In this document: positions 8,711-16,367 of the stretch, one piece after another
Layout: every line of letters begins with the position of its first letter
How positions within the stretch are numbered: the stretch's first letter is position 1
Origin: an uncultured Geobacter sp.
GTDB lineage: Bacteria > Desulfobacterota > Desulfuromonadia > Geobacterales > DSM-12255
Assembly (NCBI GenBank): GCA_937860145.1
Contig: CALMBF010000007.1
Span: forward strand, 1 to 41,070
DNA: 41,070 bases
Reading direction: 5' to 3'
Position numbers and translations under genes: made by a program
Notes under the pieces: model-generated
The model's database searches: none
What the model was told of the DNA's origin: nothing
The model's input: the letters and a program-made list of their open reading frames with translations, nothing else

Positions 8711-9457
8711 TCACGACCCGATGACCACCCGCGCCTCGGGATTCAGGGGATTGTTCCGCACCGCCAGGGAAAAAAGATAGGGGTAATCTTCCTTGAGGTG
8801 CCTGAGATAGATGACCCACTGGGAGAGGAGATGGGTATAGGCCCGGCGGATATCTCCGGAGAGGTGGTCAAGGTCGGACTGGGGAAGCCCGACCAGGGTG
8901 CTTCGCGCCTCCAGCTCCTCAAGCAGGTGGAACACGGCCCAGAGCAGGTCGGTGAAGCCGTCGTGCTCCAGGAGATTCGGGTTTTCCAGCAGGCCGAGGA
9001 GGAAATTCCGCCGGCTGACGAGAAACCCCTTCAGCTCCCCCAGGTCGCAGAGCGAACTGTTCATCTGCAGCTGGCTTCCGTCGAGGAATGCCGCCAGCTC
9101 TCTGAACTCCCGATCGGTCCATGATGGTGATATGCGCACCCGCTCGGAGAGCTGCTCCTTGTCCACCAGGAACGCGAAGCCGTCGCGCAGCAGCACGGTC
9201 CCCACTTCGCTGAAGAAGACCCCGATGACCATGTTCATCTTCTGTCGCAACGCCTCCTTGTCCCGCTCCTTCAGCAGACGTTCGATCATCAGGGTCACGA
9301 AAAGGACATAAATGGGGAGAAAGGCGAGATTGCCGAGGAGGCCGAAGCCGATTTCACGTGCCTGGCCGAAAACCAGGTAATCCACGCCATAGAGCACCAG
9401 TGACGATACGAGCATCAGCAGGACAATCAGTTCGCTCCGCTTGTGAATGTTGAACAT
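8711..9457 (-). CDS. Two-TM membrane protein of unknown function
   Basis: 248 residues with no recognised family. Two hydrophobic segments lie near the N-terminus, about residues 9-30 (LIVLLMLVSSLVLYG) and 37-61 (LLGNLAFLPIYVLFVTLMI). A long charged, mostly helical domain follows, rich in Arg, Glu and Leu (ERLLKERDKEALRQKM), likely cytoplasmic. It is last in a minus-strand series after a response regulator, sensor kinase and FtsX-type permease, 38 bp behind the permease stop, so it is probably co-transcribed. The function is unknown. Confidence 0.8.
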   Translation of the reverse strand: MFNIHKRSELIVLLMLVSSLVLYGVDYLVFGQAREIGFGLLGNLAFLPIYVLFVTLMIERLLKERDKEALRQKMNMVIGVFFSEVGTVLLRDGFAFLVDKEQLSERVRISPSWTDREFRELAAFLDGSQLQMNSSLCDLGELKGFLVSRRNFLLGLLENPNLLEHDGFTDLLWAVFHLLEELEARSTLVGLPQSDLDHLSGDIRRAYTHLLSQWVIYLRHLKEDYPYLFSLAVRNNPLNPEARVVIGS

Positions 9458-9495
9458 GGGATCATTACCTTTCAGGTGGTATCACTGCGTGAGGG

Positions 9496-10662
9496 TCACG
9501 TCGCCCGCAGAGCCTCGACGATTTCCATGCGCGCGGCACGGAATGCGGGCAGGATGCCGCCGACGAGCCCCATGCCTAGGGAGAAGCCCAGGGATTTGAC
9601 TATGATCCCGGGGGTCAGGGTAAACGAGAAGGCCAGCTCGGCGAACGACTGCCAGTTCATGGTCGAAATGGTGATCAACTGCATGAAGGATGCTGACACA
9701 ACCCCCAGTATACCCCCGAGAAATCCGAGAAAGAGCGACTCCATCACGAATGCCCCGAGGATGCTTCTCCGCTTGAAACCGAGGGCCCGGAGCGTGCCGA
9801 TCTCCGTCACCCGGTTGGCAACGGCGGCATACATGGTGATCATGGCGCCGATCACCGCACCGAGGGAGAAGATGATGGTCAGGGTCAGGCCGAGAATGCG
9901 CAGGAACTTGGCCATGGCTTCCGACTGGTCGAGGTAGTACTTCGTCTCACGCTTGGCCTCGACGGTCAGCCGCGGGTCCGTCTCCAGCCGCTGTTTCAAT
10001 CCGTCGAACCGGGAGGGGTCCTTCAACCTGAAGGTCACCGACGAGTAGACCGGCCTGCGGAACGACTGCATCAGCTGCTCCGCATCCCCCCAGATCTCGG
10101 AGGAGAAGCCCGTGGAACCTGCGTCGAAGATGCCGACCACGGTCCAGTCGCGCATGGCGAAGCGGAGATGCTCGCCGATGCCCGCCCCCTCGAAGCGGCG
10201 GGCAATACTCCTGCCGGCCAGGATCTCAGTGGAACCGGGCCGCGGCATCCGCCCCTCGGCCAGGCGGACCTGGGGTCTCAGGGCCAGGGAAGCAGGGGAA
10301 ATTCCGCGTATGACGACGTTGGCCGGCTTGCTCGTCCCCCGCTTGTTCAGGTTTATCAGCACCACCAGCTCCTTGGCGAGAAGTGCCCTGCCATCGGCAC
10401 CGATGGCCACCTCCGGCTGGCTCTCGACGATGGATGCCTGCAACCGCTCCACCCCGCTCTGCACTTCCGACTGGGACGCCTTGCGGATGACCACCACATT
10501 GTCGGGCGAGCCGGTCTCCACCAGGGTCTTCTGCAGGCCTTCGGCCAGCATCAGGGTCGCGGCGAAGACGAACACCACCAGCGCCATCCCCGAGGCTGTC
10601 AACACCGTGGTCAGGCGCCGTGTCCAGAGATTGCGGAAACTGTAGGAGACGGGGATCGGCAT
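9496..10662 (-). CDS. FtsX/MacB-type ABC transporter permease (no adjacent ATPase)
   Basis: 388-residue permease. One N-terminal TM segment (about 16-38, LTASGMALVVFVFAATLML) is followed by a large MacB-like periplasmic domain and three C-terminal TM segments. The FtsX signature ANRVTEIGTLRALGFKRRSILGAF precedes the last pair, and the end LPAFRAARMEIVEAL is typical. The ATG at 10662 lies four bases after the sensor kinase stop, so translation is probably coupled. No ATPase or fusion protein is adjacent. A complete MFP-ATPase-permease set lies at 23572-26647 on the same strand, and this protein may be a second permease for it. Confidence 0.9.
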   Translation of the reverse strand: MPIPVSYSFRNLWTRRLTTVLTASGMALVVFVFAATLMLAEGLQKTLVETGSPDNVVVIRKASQSEVQSGVERLQASIVESQPEVAIGADGRALLAKELVVLINLNKRGTSKPANVVIRGISPASLALRPQVRLAEGRMPRPGSTEILAGRSIARRFEGAGIGEHLRFAMRDWTVVGIFDAGSTGFSSEIWGDAEQLMQSFRRPVYSSVTFRLKDPSRFDGLKQRLETDPRLTVEAKRETKYYLDQSEAMAKFLRILGLTLTIIFSLGAVIGAMITMYAAVANRVTEIGTLRALGFKRRSILGAFVMESLFLGFLGGILGVVSASFMQLITISTMNWQSFAELAFSFTLTPGIIVKSLGFSLGMGLVGGILPAFRAARMEIVEALRAT

Positions 10663-10666
10663 GGCG

Positions 10667-12700
10667 TCAACTCCCGGAGTATTGTTCCGCCGATGCGCCG
10701 GAACTGGTATTGGCAAGATCCAGCGGCAGGGTGACCCGGAAACAGCTCCCCTTCCCGGGCGAGCTCTCCACGACGATGTCGCCGCCATGGTCCCTGACGA
10801 TGCCGTAGGAGACGGAAAGCCCCAGACCGGTCCCGTCTCCGCGGGTCGTGAAGAAGGGGTTGAAAATCTGCCCCAGGTTTTCCGCCGGGATCCCCACACC
10901 GCTGTCGCAAATCATCACTTCACAGACCCCCCTGGCTGCATCCGCACGGGTCGTGACCGAGAGGGTGCCGCCTGCCGGCATCGCCTGCAGGCCGTTGACG
11001 ACGATGTTGGTAAAAACCTGCCGCAACTGGTCACCATCGGCCAGGATCACCAGCTCACCGCCGCAGAACCTTTTCTCCAGAGTATACCCCTCAAGGGGGA
11101 TCTGGTGCCCCACCTGGGCGAGGATCTCGTCGAGGATGGTATTGACCGGCGCCGGTCCGATCCGTTTGCGCTCCTGGCGGGCAAACCTGAGCAGGTTGGC
11201 CACGATCCGCTCCATCCGCCCCACTTGCCGGGAGATGATGCCGATCTCTTCCTGCTGGGATGAATCGTCCGGCAGGGACATCTGCAAAAGCTCCGCATTG
11301 CCGCGGATGATGGCCAGGGGGTTGTTGATCTCGTGGGCCACGCCGGCAGCCAGTTCGCCGATGGCGGCGAGTTTCTCCACCCGGACCAGCTCCTGCTGGG
11401 TCTGCACCAGGAGGGCGTTCTTCTCCTCGAGTTCGGCGGTCCGCTGCTGCACCTTCTGCTCCAGGCCCCTGTTCAGCCCCCTGATCTCCTCATCTTGGCG
11501 GGTCAGGGCCGAGGACATCCGGTTGAACGCATCGGCCAGGTCGCCGATCTCGTCCTCGCTGTTGCTTTCGATGGCCACCCCCCGTTCTCCCGCAGCCACC
11601 CTGCCGGCCAGTTCCTCCAGTTCCTTGATGGGACGGGCCAGGCGCACGCTCGCCATGTTTGCCACCCCGATCCCCATGACGGCGCCGAACATGAGGACCC
11701 CGATAACCAGGAAGGTCATGTTCATCTTCAGGCGGGTAAACGGCTTTTCCAGCATCCCGACGTAGAGGGCGCCGATGGGGACCCCTTCGAGGGAGAGTAT
11801 GGGCTCGTAACCGCTGAAGTACCATTCGTTGACGACAAAGGCCCGGCCGATCCACCGTTCCTTCATCATCACGACCCGGTTGTAGACCTCCGACGAGAGC
11901 GTGGTGCCGATGGCCCGCCTCCGCTCCGGGGTCTGGATGGTGGTGGCGATGCGCAGGTCGTTGAGGAAGATGGTGGAACCACCCCCGGCCGAATCGTCCT
12001 GCTTCCCCCCTTCGTAGATCACCTTGCGAATCCGGTCGACCAGCGCATTGTTGTTATTGAGGAGCACCCCGCCCATGAGAGCGCCGACCACATTCCCGGC
12101 GCTGTCCTTCACCGGTGTGGCCGCCACCATGAACATGCCGGCACGCTCCACATCACGTCTGGCCGGCTTTGCCATGGGTGTCGGGATAACCCTGATGACC
12201 GCCTGACGAACCAGGTCGGCCCCCTCCAGGGGAAGCCGGCTCGCCGGGATGATCGTGGTCCCCGAGATCTCCTTGCCTGCTATCGCCTTGTTCACGAGCA
12301 GGTCCCGGGAGATGTCGTCCCCAAAGGCCTCCGGGTTGCGTGCCCGGTACAGCACCGTTCCCCGGGCATCGACGGCGGTGAAGATATGCAGCTGCTCGCT
12401 CTTCATCAGGGGACGAAGCACGCCGGCGACCTGCTCGCGGCTCCCCGAAGCCAGGGCCTGGGCCATGTACGGGGCGGTCGCGGTAAACCGGACCACGTCA
12501 TGGAGATGGTCGATCTCGTTCTGGTAGATCTCCCGGCCGGCATTGAGGTCGCTCCGCACCTTTTCCTGGGCCTGGGTGCCGATCTTGGCAACGAGGATGA
12601 AAAAACCGATCAGGCTGCAGATGAAGATCGCGATCAGCAGGGGGAGCACGGTGGCAATGGTCAGCTTCTCCCTGATGGGGAAACGGCGGCGGATGATCAC
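10667..12700 (-). CDS. Membrane sensor histidine kinase with Cache-like sensor domain
   Basis: 677-residue inner-membrane kinase. TM1 spans about residues 13-38 and TM2 about 327-349, enclosing a ~290-residue extracytoplasmic domain of Cache type. HAMP covers about 350-402, then a coiled coil and HisKA with phospho-acceptor His456 (GVAHEINNPLA). The ATPase domain has the N box (FTNIVVNGLQAM), G1 DSGVGIP and G2 GDGTGLGLSVS, so it looks active. It lies between its response regulator (9-bp gap upstream) and an FtsX permease (4-bp gap downstream). The signal sensed is unknown; the divergent hydrogenase operon hints at redox or electron-donor sensing. Confidence 0.95.
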   Translation of the reverse strand: MIIRRRFPIREKLTIATVLPLLIAIFICSLIGFFILVAKIGTQAQEKVRSDLNAGREIYQNEIDHLHDVVRFTATAPYMAQALASGSREQVAGVLRPLMKSEQLHIFTAVDARGTVLYRARNPEAFGDDISRDLLVNKAIAGKEISGTTIIPASRLPLEGADLVRQAVIRVIPTPMAKPARRDVERAGMFMVAATPVKDSAGNVVGALMGGVLLNNNNALVDRIRKVIYEGGKQDDSAGGGSTIFLNDLRIATTIQTPERRRAIGTTLSSEVYNRVVMMKERWIGRAFVVNEWYFSGYEPILSLEGVPIGALYVGMLEKPFTRLKMNMTFLVIGVLMFGAVMGIGVANMASVRLARPIKELEELAGRVAAGERGVAIESNSEDEIGDLADAFNRMSSALTRQDEEIRGLNRGLEQKVQQRTAELEEKNALLVQTQQELVRVEKLAAIGELAAGVAHEINNPLAIIRGNAELLQMSLPDDSSQQEEIGIISRQVGRMERIVANLLRFARQERKRIGPAPVNTILDEILAQVGHQIPLEGYTLEKRFCGGELVILADGDQLRQVFTNIVVNGLQAMPAGGTLSVTTRADAARGVCEVMICDSGVGIPAENLGQIFNPFFTTRGDGTGLGLSVSYGIVRDHGGDIVVESSPGKGSCFRVTLPLDLANTSSGASAEQYSGS

Positions 12701-12709
12701 GCGGCCCCC

Positions 12710-14065
12710 CTAGAGCGGCACGGCAAGATTGTACTCGACGATCTTCCGGTCGAGGGTCTTGCGGGAAATGCCGAGAATCTCGGCAGTACGGCTCTTGTGA
12801 AAATTGTTGGCAGCGAGGACCTGCCTGATGTGCTCCCGTTCGAGGGACTCGAGGGAGACGTTCGTCCCTGCCGGCACCTGGGGCTGGAGCGGCGTTGGAC
12901 CGCGCATCGGCAGCACGTCAGGGGTGATCGTTGTGCCGCGGGCGAGGATGACGGCCCTCTCCATGACGTTCTCCAGTTCCCGGGCATTCCCCGGCCAGTG
13001 GTATGTGGTGAGAAGACGTACCCCTTCGGGGGAGATGTCGGTGACCTCCTTCTTCATCCGGGAAGCGAACCGGTTAAGGAAATGCCGGGCCATGGGCTCT
13101 ATATCCTCGGGCCGCTGGCGCAGCGGCGGCAGGTTGATGGTGATGACGTTCAGACGGTAGTAGAAATCCTCCCGGAAGCGCCCCGCCTGGATCTCTTTCT
13201 CCAGGTCCTTGTTGGTGGCGGCGACGAAGCGGATATCCACCGACTTGGGGCGCGTGCTCCCCACCGGGATGAATTCCCCCTCCTGGATGACCCGCAGCAG
13301 TTTTGCCTGCACGGCCAGGCTCATGTCCCCCACCTCGTCGAGAAACAGGGTGCTGCCGTCCGCCTCGGCCAGGATACCCTTCTGGGTGGCGAAGGCGCCG
13401 GTGAAGGCCCCGCGCACATGGCCGAAGAGCTGGCTTTCCAGGAGCGTTTCGGTCAGGGCGGCACAGTTGATGGAGTAGAAGGGGGCACCGCGCCGGGGGC
13501 TGGAATGATGGACCGTCGAGGCGATAAGCTCCTTGCCGGTGCCGGACTCGCCGAGGATGAGGATGTTGCTCTCGCTGGCGGCGACCTGCAGGGTGAAATC
13601 GTACACCTCGCGGAACGTGCGGCTGCGGAAGACGAGGGAGCCGGTCGACGTGCCATGGAGCTCGTCCCTCAGCTGCCGGTTCTCCTGGAGCAGCTGCTCC
13701 CGCTCGAAAAGGTTTTCCAGGACTCCCAGGATCTTCTCCTTGGGAAACGGCTTGGTTATGTAATCGTAGGCCCCCTGCTTGATCGCCTCGACGGCCGAAT
13801 CGATGGAGCCGTAGGCGGTCATGATGATGACCGGCAGGCCGGGACGGAGCTCCTTGACCCGGCTGAACACGGCCAGGCCGTCCATGTCCGGCATCCGGAC
13901 ATCCTGCAGGAGAACGTCCCCGCCGCCACCCGTCTCCAGGCGATGGAGAAGAGCGCCGCCGGAGGTGAAGGTCTCCACGTCGTACCCCTTGCCCCCCAGC
14001 AGTTTCTGCAGATAACGAAGAATTTCCGCCTCGTCGTCACAGATGAGAATCCTCGGTTTTGCCAC
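12710..14065 (-). CDS. NtrC-family sigma-54-dependent response regulator, candidate hyb activator
   Basis: 451 residues. The receiver domain has acidic CDDE, phospho-acceptor Asp in LLQDVRMPDMDG and Lys in YITKPF. The AAA+ domain is complete: GESGTGKE Walker A, GAFTGA loop, LFLDEVGD Walker B, AATN sensor I and FREDFYYRLN arginine fingers. The C-terminal Fis-type HTH reads SRTAEILGISRKTLDRKI. The start is GTG at 14065, after GAAGGGGGA. It is transcribed away from the hyb operon, whose -24/-12 promoter lies about 150 bp off. It probably activates hyb when phosphorylated by the kinase encoded 9 bp downstream. Confidence 0.94.
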   Translation of the reverse strand: MAKPRILICDDEAEILRYLQKLLGGKGYDVETFTSGGALLHRLETGGGGDVLLQDVRMPDMDGLAVFSRVKELRPGLPVIIMTAYGSIDSAVEAIKQGAYDYITKPFPKEKILGVLENLFEREQLLQENRQLRDELHGTSTGSLVFRSRTFREVYDFTLQVAASESNILILGESGTGKELIASTVHHSSPRRGAPFYSINCAALTETLLESQLFGHVRGAFTGAFATQKGILAEADGSTLFLDEVGDMSLAVQAKLLRVIQEGEFIPVGSTRPKSVDIRFVAATNKDLEKEIQAGRFREDFYYRLNVITINLPPLRQRPEDIEPMARHFLNRFASRMKKEVTDISPEGVRLLTTYHWPGNARELENVMERAVILARGTTITPDVLPMRGPTPLQPQVPAGTNVSLESLEREHIRQVLAANNFHKSRTAEILGISRKTLDRKIVEYNLAVPL

Positions 14066-14086
14066 GCACCGTCCCCCTTCCGATAT

Positions 14087-14138
14087 GGACAAAATGATAC
14101 ATATCAGGACAAAAGGACGCAAGACAATTTGGGACAAA
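14087..14138. promoter_or_regulatory. Repeated TTTTGTCC boxes, candidate regulator binding sites (UAS)
   Basis: GGACAAAA occurs at 14087-14094 and 14107-14114, exactly 20 bp apart, and GGACAAA again at 14132-14138. Between the first two lies the dyad TGATA-CA-TATCA (14095-14106). The boxes are about 105-160 bp upstream of the expected hyb start, a normal enhancer distance for NtrC-type activators. They also overlap the promoter of the divergent regulator, so they may serve both activation of hyb and autoregulation. Binding is inferred. Confidence 0.5.
14094..14122 (-). promoter_or_regulatory. Promoter of the response regulator-kinase operon
   Basis: TTGCGT (14122-14117) and TATCAT (14099-14094) with a 17-bp gap on the minus strand form a good sigma-70 promoter. 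The expected start is near 14087, leaving a ~22-nt leader with a ribosome site before the GTG at 14065. The GGACAAAA boxes lie in the spacer and just after the -10. Confidence 0.55.
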
Positions 14139-14216
14139 GTGGCACACACCGAAAACCATCGCGATCATTTCTCCACGATTTCAACATATTACAACATTGC
14201 AACCTATCATTAAATC

Positions 14217-14233
14217 TTGGCAAGGGTGTTGCT
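14217..14233 (+). promoter_or_regulatory. Sigma-54 (-24/-12) promoter of the hyb operon
   Basis: TTGGCAAGGGTGTTGCT matches the RpoN consensus YTGGCACG-N4-TTGCW closely. The GG (14219-14220) and GC (14231-14232) are separated by exactly 10 bases. The expected start is near 14244, giving a ~68-nt leader before hybS. I see no equally good sigma-70 promoter in this intergenic region. Confidence 0.85.
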
Positions 14234-14311
14234 GTATACGCGGCGATACTATATCTGTGCGACTGCTGCAGCACACGGAGCGGTTCGCACGTTACCATGA
14301 AAGGGAGGAAC

Positions 14312-15427
14312 ATGAAGAAAGACGACGATATTATCTGCGATGGCGTGACCCGCCGGGACTTCCTCAAGACCTGCGTGACCGTGACGGCCATGATGGGTCT
14401 CCCCTTCGCCATGCACGCGAAAATTGCCGAGGCGGTCGAAACGAACCAGAATCCCGCCGTCATCTGGCTCCATTTCCAGGAGTGCACCGGCTGTTCCGAA
14501 TCGCTCCTCCGCTCCACCCACCCCACCATCTCAACCCTCATCCTGGACATGATCTCCCTCGACTACCATGAAACCCTCATGGCGGGCGCCGGTCACCAGG
14601 CCGAGAAGTCGCTCCACGACTCCATGACGGCCAACAAGGGGAAATACATCCTGGTGGTGGAAGGAGCCATCCCGACCAAAGACAACGGCATCTACTGCAA
14701 GGTATCGGGCAAGACCTCCCTGGAGACCCTGCGCACCCTGGCCGAAGGGGCGGCAGCCATCATCCCCATCGGCACCTGCGCCAGCTACGGCGGCATCCAG
14801 TCCGTCGCCCCCAACCCGACCGGGGCCGTGGGGGTCAGGGACATCGTCAAGGACAAGCCGATCATCAACATCCCCGGCTGCCCGCCGAACCCCTACAACT
14901 TCCTCTCCACGGTGATGTACTTCCTCACCTTCAAGAAGCTTCCCGAGTTGGATACACTGGGCCGTCCCAAGTTCGCCTACGGCCGGAAGATCCACGAGCA
15001 CTGCGAGCGCCGTCCCCACTTCGACGCCGGCCGGTTCGCCCTCAAGTACGGCGATCCGACCCATGCCGAGGGGTACTGCCTCTACAAGCTCGGCTGCAAG
15101 GGACCCGAGACCTTTGCCAACTGCTCCGTGCAGCGCTTCAACGACACCGGTGTCTGGCCGGTCTCCGTCGGCCACCCCTGCATCGGTTGCACCGAACCGG
15201 ACATCCTCTTCAAGAAGGCGATTGCCGAAAAGGTCCAGATCCACCTCCCCACGCCGCCGGACACCTATGCACCGGTCAACCTGAAGGACAAGGGAAAAGG
15301 TGCCGATCCGCTCACCACCGGCGTTCTCGGCCTCGCTGCCGGCGCGGCACTCGGCGCCGGAGCCATGTTGGCGAAGAAACTCCCGAAGGACGGCGACCAC
15401 GGCGAGGAGGAGACGAAGGATGAGTAA
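14312..15427 (+). CDS. hybS: NiFe hydrogenase small subunit, Tat-exported, membrane-anchored
   Basis: 371-residue small subunit of a Hyb (group 1) uptake hydrogenase, carrying the iron-sulfur relay from the large subunit; equivalent to E. coli HybO. A twin-arginine signal (RRDFLKTCVTV) is followed by QECTGCSES for the proximal cluster, PIGTCASYGG, NIPGCPPNP and medial/distal cluster cysteines (HCERRPHF, CLYKLGCKGPETFANC, HPCIGCTEPD). The C-terminus has a glycine/alanine-rich hydrophobic helix (LGLAAGAALGAGAML) as periplasm-side membrane anchor. The ATG at 14312 follows AAAGGGAGGAAC; a second in-frame ATG 18 bases upstream is less well placed. It overlaps hybA by eight bases. Confidence 0.95.
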   Translation: MKKDDDIICDGVTRRDFLKTCVTVTAMMGLPFAMHAKIAEAVETNQNPAVIWLHFQECTGCSESLLRSTHPTISTLILDMISLDYHETLMAGAGHQAEKSLHDSMTANKGKYILVVEGAIPTKDNGIYCKVSGKTSLETLRTLAEGAAAIIPIGTCASYGGIQSVAPNPTGAVGVRDIVKDKPIINIPGCPPNPYNFLSTVMYFLTFKKLPELDTLGRPKFAYGRKIHEHCERRPHFDAGRFALKYGDPTHAEGYCLYKLGCKGPETFANCSVQRFNDTGVWPVSVGHPCIGCTEPDILFKKAIAEKVQIHLPTPPDTYAPVNLKDKGKGADPLTTGVLGLAAGAALGAGAMLAKKLPKDGDHGEEETKDE

Positions 15428-16367
15428 GCAGACACGGCGAACCTTTCTCAAGACCATCGGCCTGGGGGGCGCCACCCTGCTGGCAACCGCAGGGGGTGTC
15501 TGCCAGGCATCGGAGCAGATGGGGGTCAACAACGAGGCCCTGGGGATGCTCTACGACGCCACCATGTGCGTCGGCTGCAAGGCGTGCATGACCGCCTGCA
15601 AGCGGGTGAACGGTGACTTCGGCTCCCTCTCCTACGAGAAGGCACCCTTCGACCAGGACGGCCTCTGGGATGCCCCCCAGGATCTCTCCGGAAGCACCCG
15701 CACCCTGATCAAGCTCTACAAGGAGTCGGACAGCACCTGGTCGTACGTCAAGTACTCCTGCATGCACTGCCAGAAGCCGTCCTGCGTCTCCGTCTGCCCG
15801 GTCAGCGCCATGACCAAGGACAAACAGACCGGCATCGTCGACTACAACAAGGACACCTGTATCGGCTGCCGCTACTGCCAGGTGGGCTGCTCCTTCAACA
15901 TCCCCAAATTCCAGTGGGAGAAGACCATCCCCCAGATCGTCAAGTGCGACCTCTGCAAGAACACCAACCTGAAGGAAAAGGGGATCTGCGCCTGCGCCGA
16001 AACCTGCCCCGTTGGGGCAATCACCTTCGGCAAGCGGAAGGAACTGCTGGAAATTGCCCATACCCGCCTGAAGGAGAACCCGGGACGCTATCTTCAGCAC
16101 GTCTACGGCGAGCACGAACTGGGAGGGACCAACCACCTCTACCTGGCCGGTGTGCCGTTCAACAAGCTGGGGCTCCCCATCCTGCCGGAAAACGCTCCGG
16201 CGGAGTTCTCGGAAAAGATCCAGCACACCATCTACAAGGGGTTCGTCGCCCCGGTGGCGCTCTACAGCACCCTCTGTTTCATCGCACTGAAGAACCAGAA
16301 GAAGCAGGATACAAACGGGCACGCCGCCGCAGACGGTAACCACGGACACGGGGAGGAGCACAAGTAA
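15420..16367 (+). CDS. hybA: Hydrogenase iron-sulfur protein HybA
   Basis: 315-residue ferredoxin-like electron carrier linking the hydrogenase heterodimer to the membrane subunit HybB. A twin-arginine signal (RRTFLKTIGL) sits at the N-terminus. Four cysteine clusters follow: CVGCKACMTACKR, CMHCQKPSCVSVCPV, CIGCRYCQVGC and CDLC...CACAETCPVG, enough for four 4Fe-4S centres. A single C-terminal hydrophobic segment (FVAPVALYSTLCFIAL) would anchor it. The His-rich tail (NGHAAADGNHGHGEEHK) is unusual but may just be a linker. Start and stop overlap hybS and hybB. Confidence 0.94.
   Translation: MSKQTRRTFLKTIGLGGATLLATAGGVCQASEQMGVNNEALGMLYDATMCVGCKACMTACKRVNGDFGSLSYEKAPFDQDGLWDAPQDLSGSTRTLIKLYKESDSTWSYVKYSCMHCQKPSCVSVCPVSAMTKDKQTGIVDYNKDTCIGCRYCQVGCSFNIPKFQWEKTIPQIVKCDLCKNTNLKEKGICACAETCPVGAITFGKRKELLEIAHTRLKENPGRYLQHVYGEHELGGTNHLYLAGVPFNKLGLPILPENAPAEFSEKIQHTIYKGFVAPVALYSTLCFIALKNQKKQDTNGHAAADGNHGHGEEHK

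Noticed and set aside
7577-9124. 515-codon open frame on the plus strand
   Set aside because: It lies opposite pheA and the two-TM protein gene, has a composition typical of antisense frames (His, Gly, Asp, Gln rich) and no recognisable domain.
14139-14216. IHF binding site between the enhancer boxes and the hyb promoter
   Set aside because: Looked for WATCARNNNNTTR on both strands. The closest string, TATCATTAAATCTT, lacks the purine and the TTR in place, so I do not call it.
11333-14311. Long open frame on the plus strand running into hybS
   Set aside because: It is antisense to the kinase and response regulator genes, has no ribosome site or family similarity, and arises from GC-rich codon bias. 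hybS starts at 14312.
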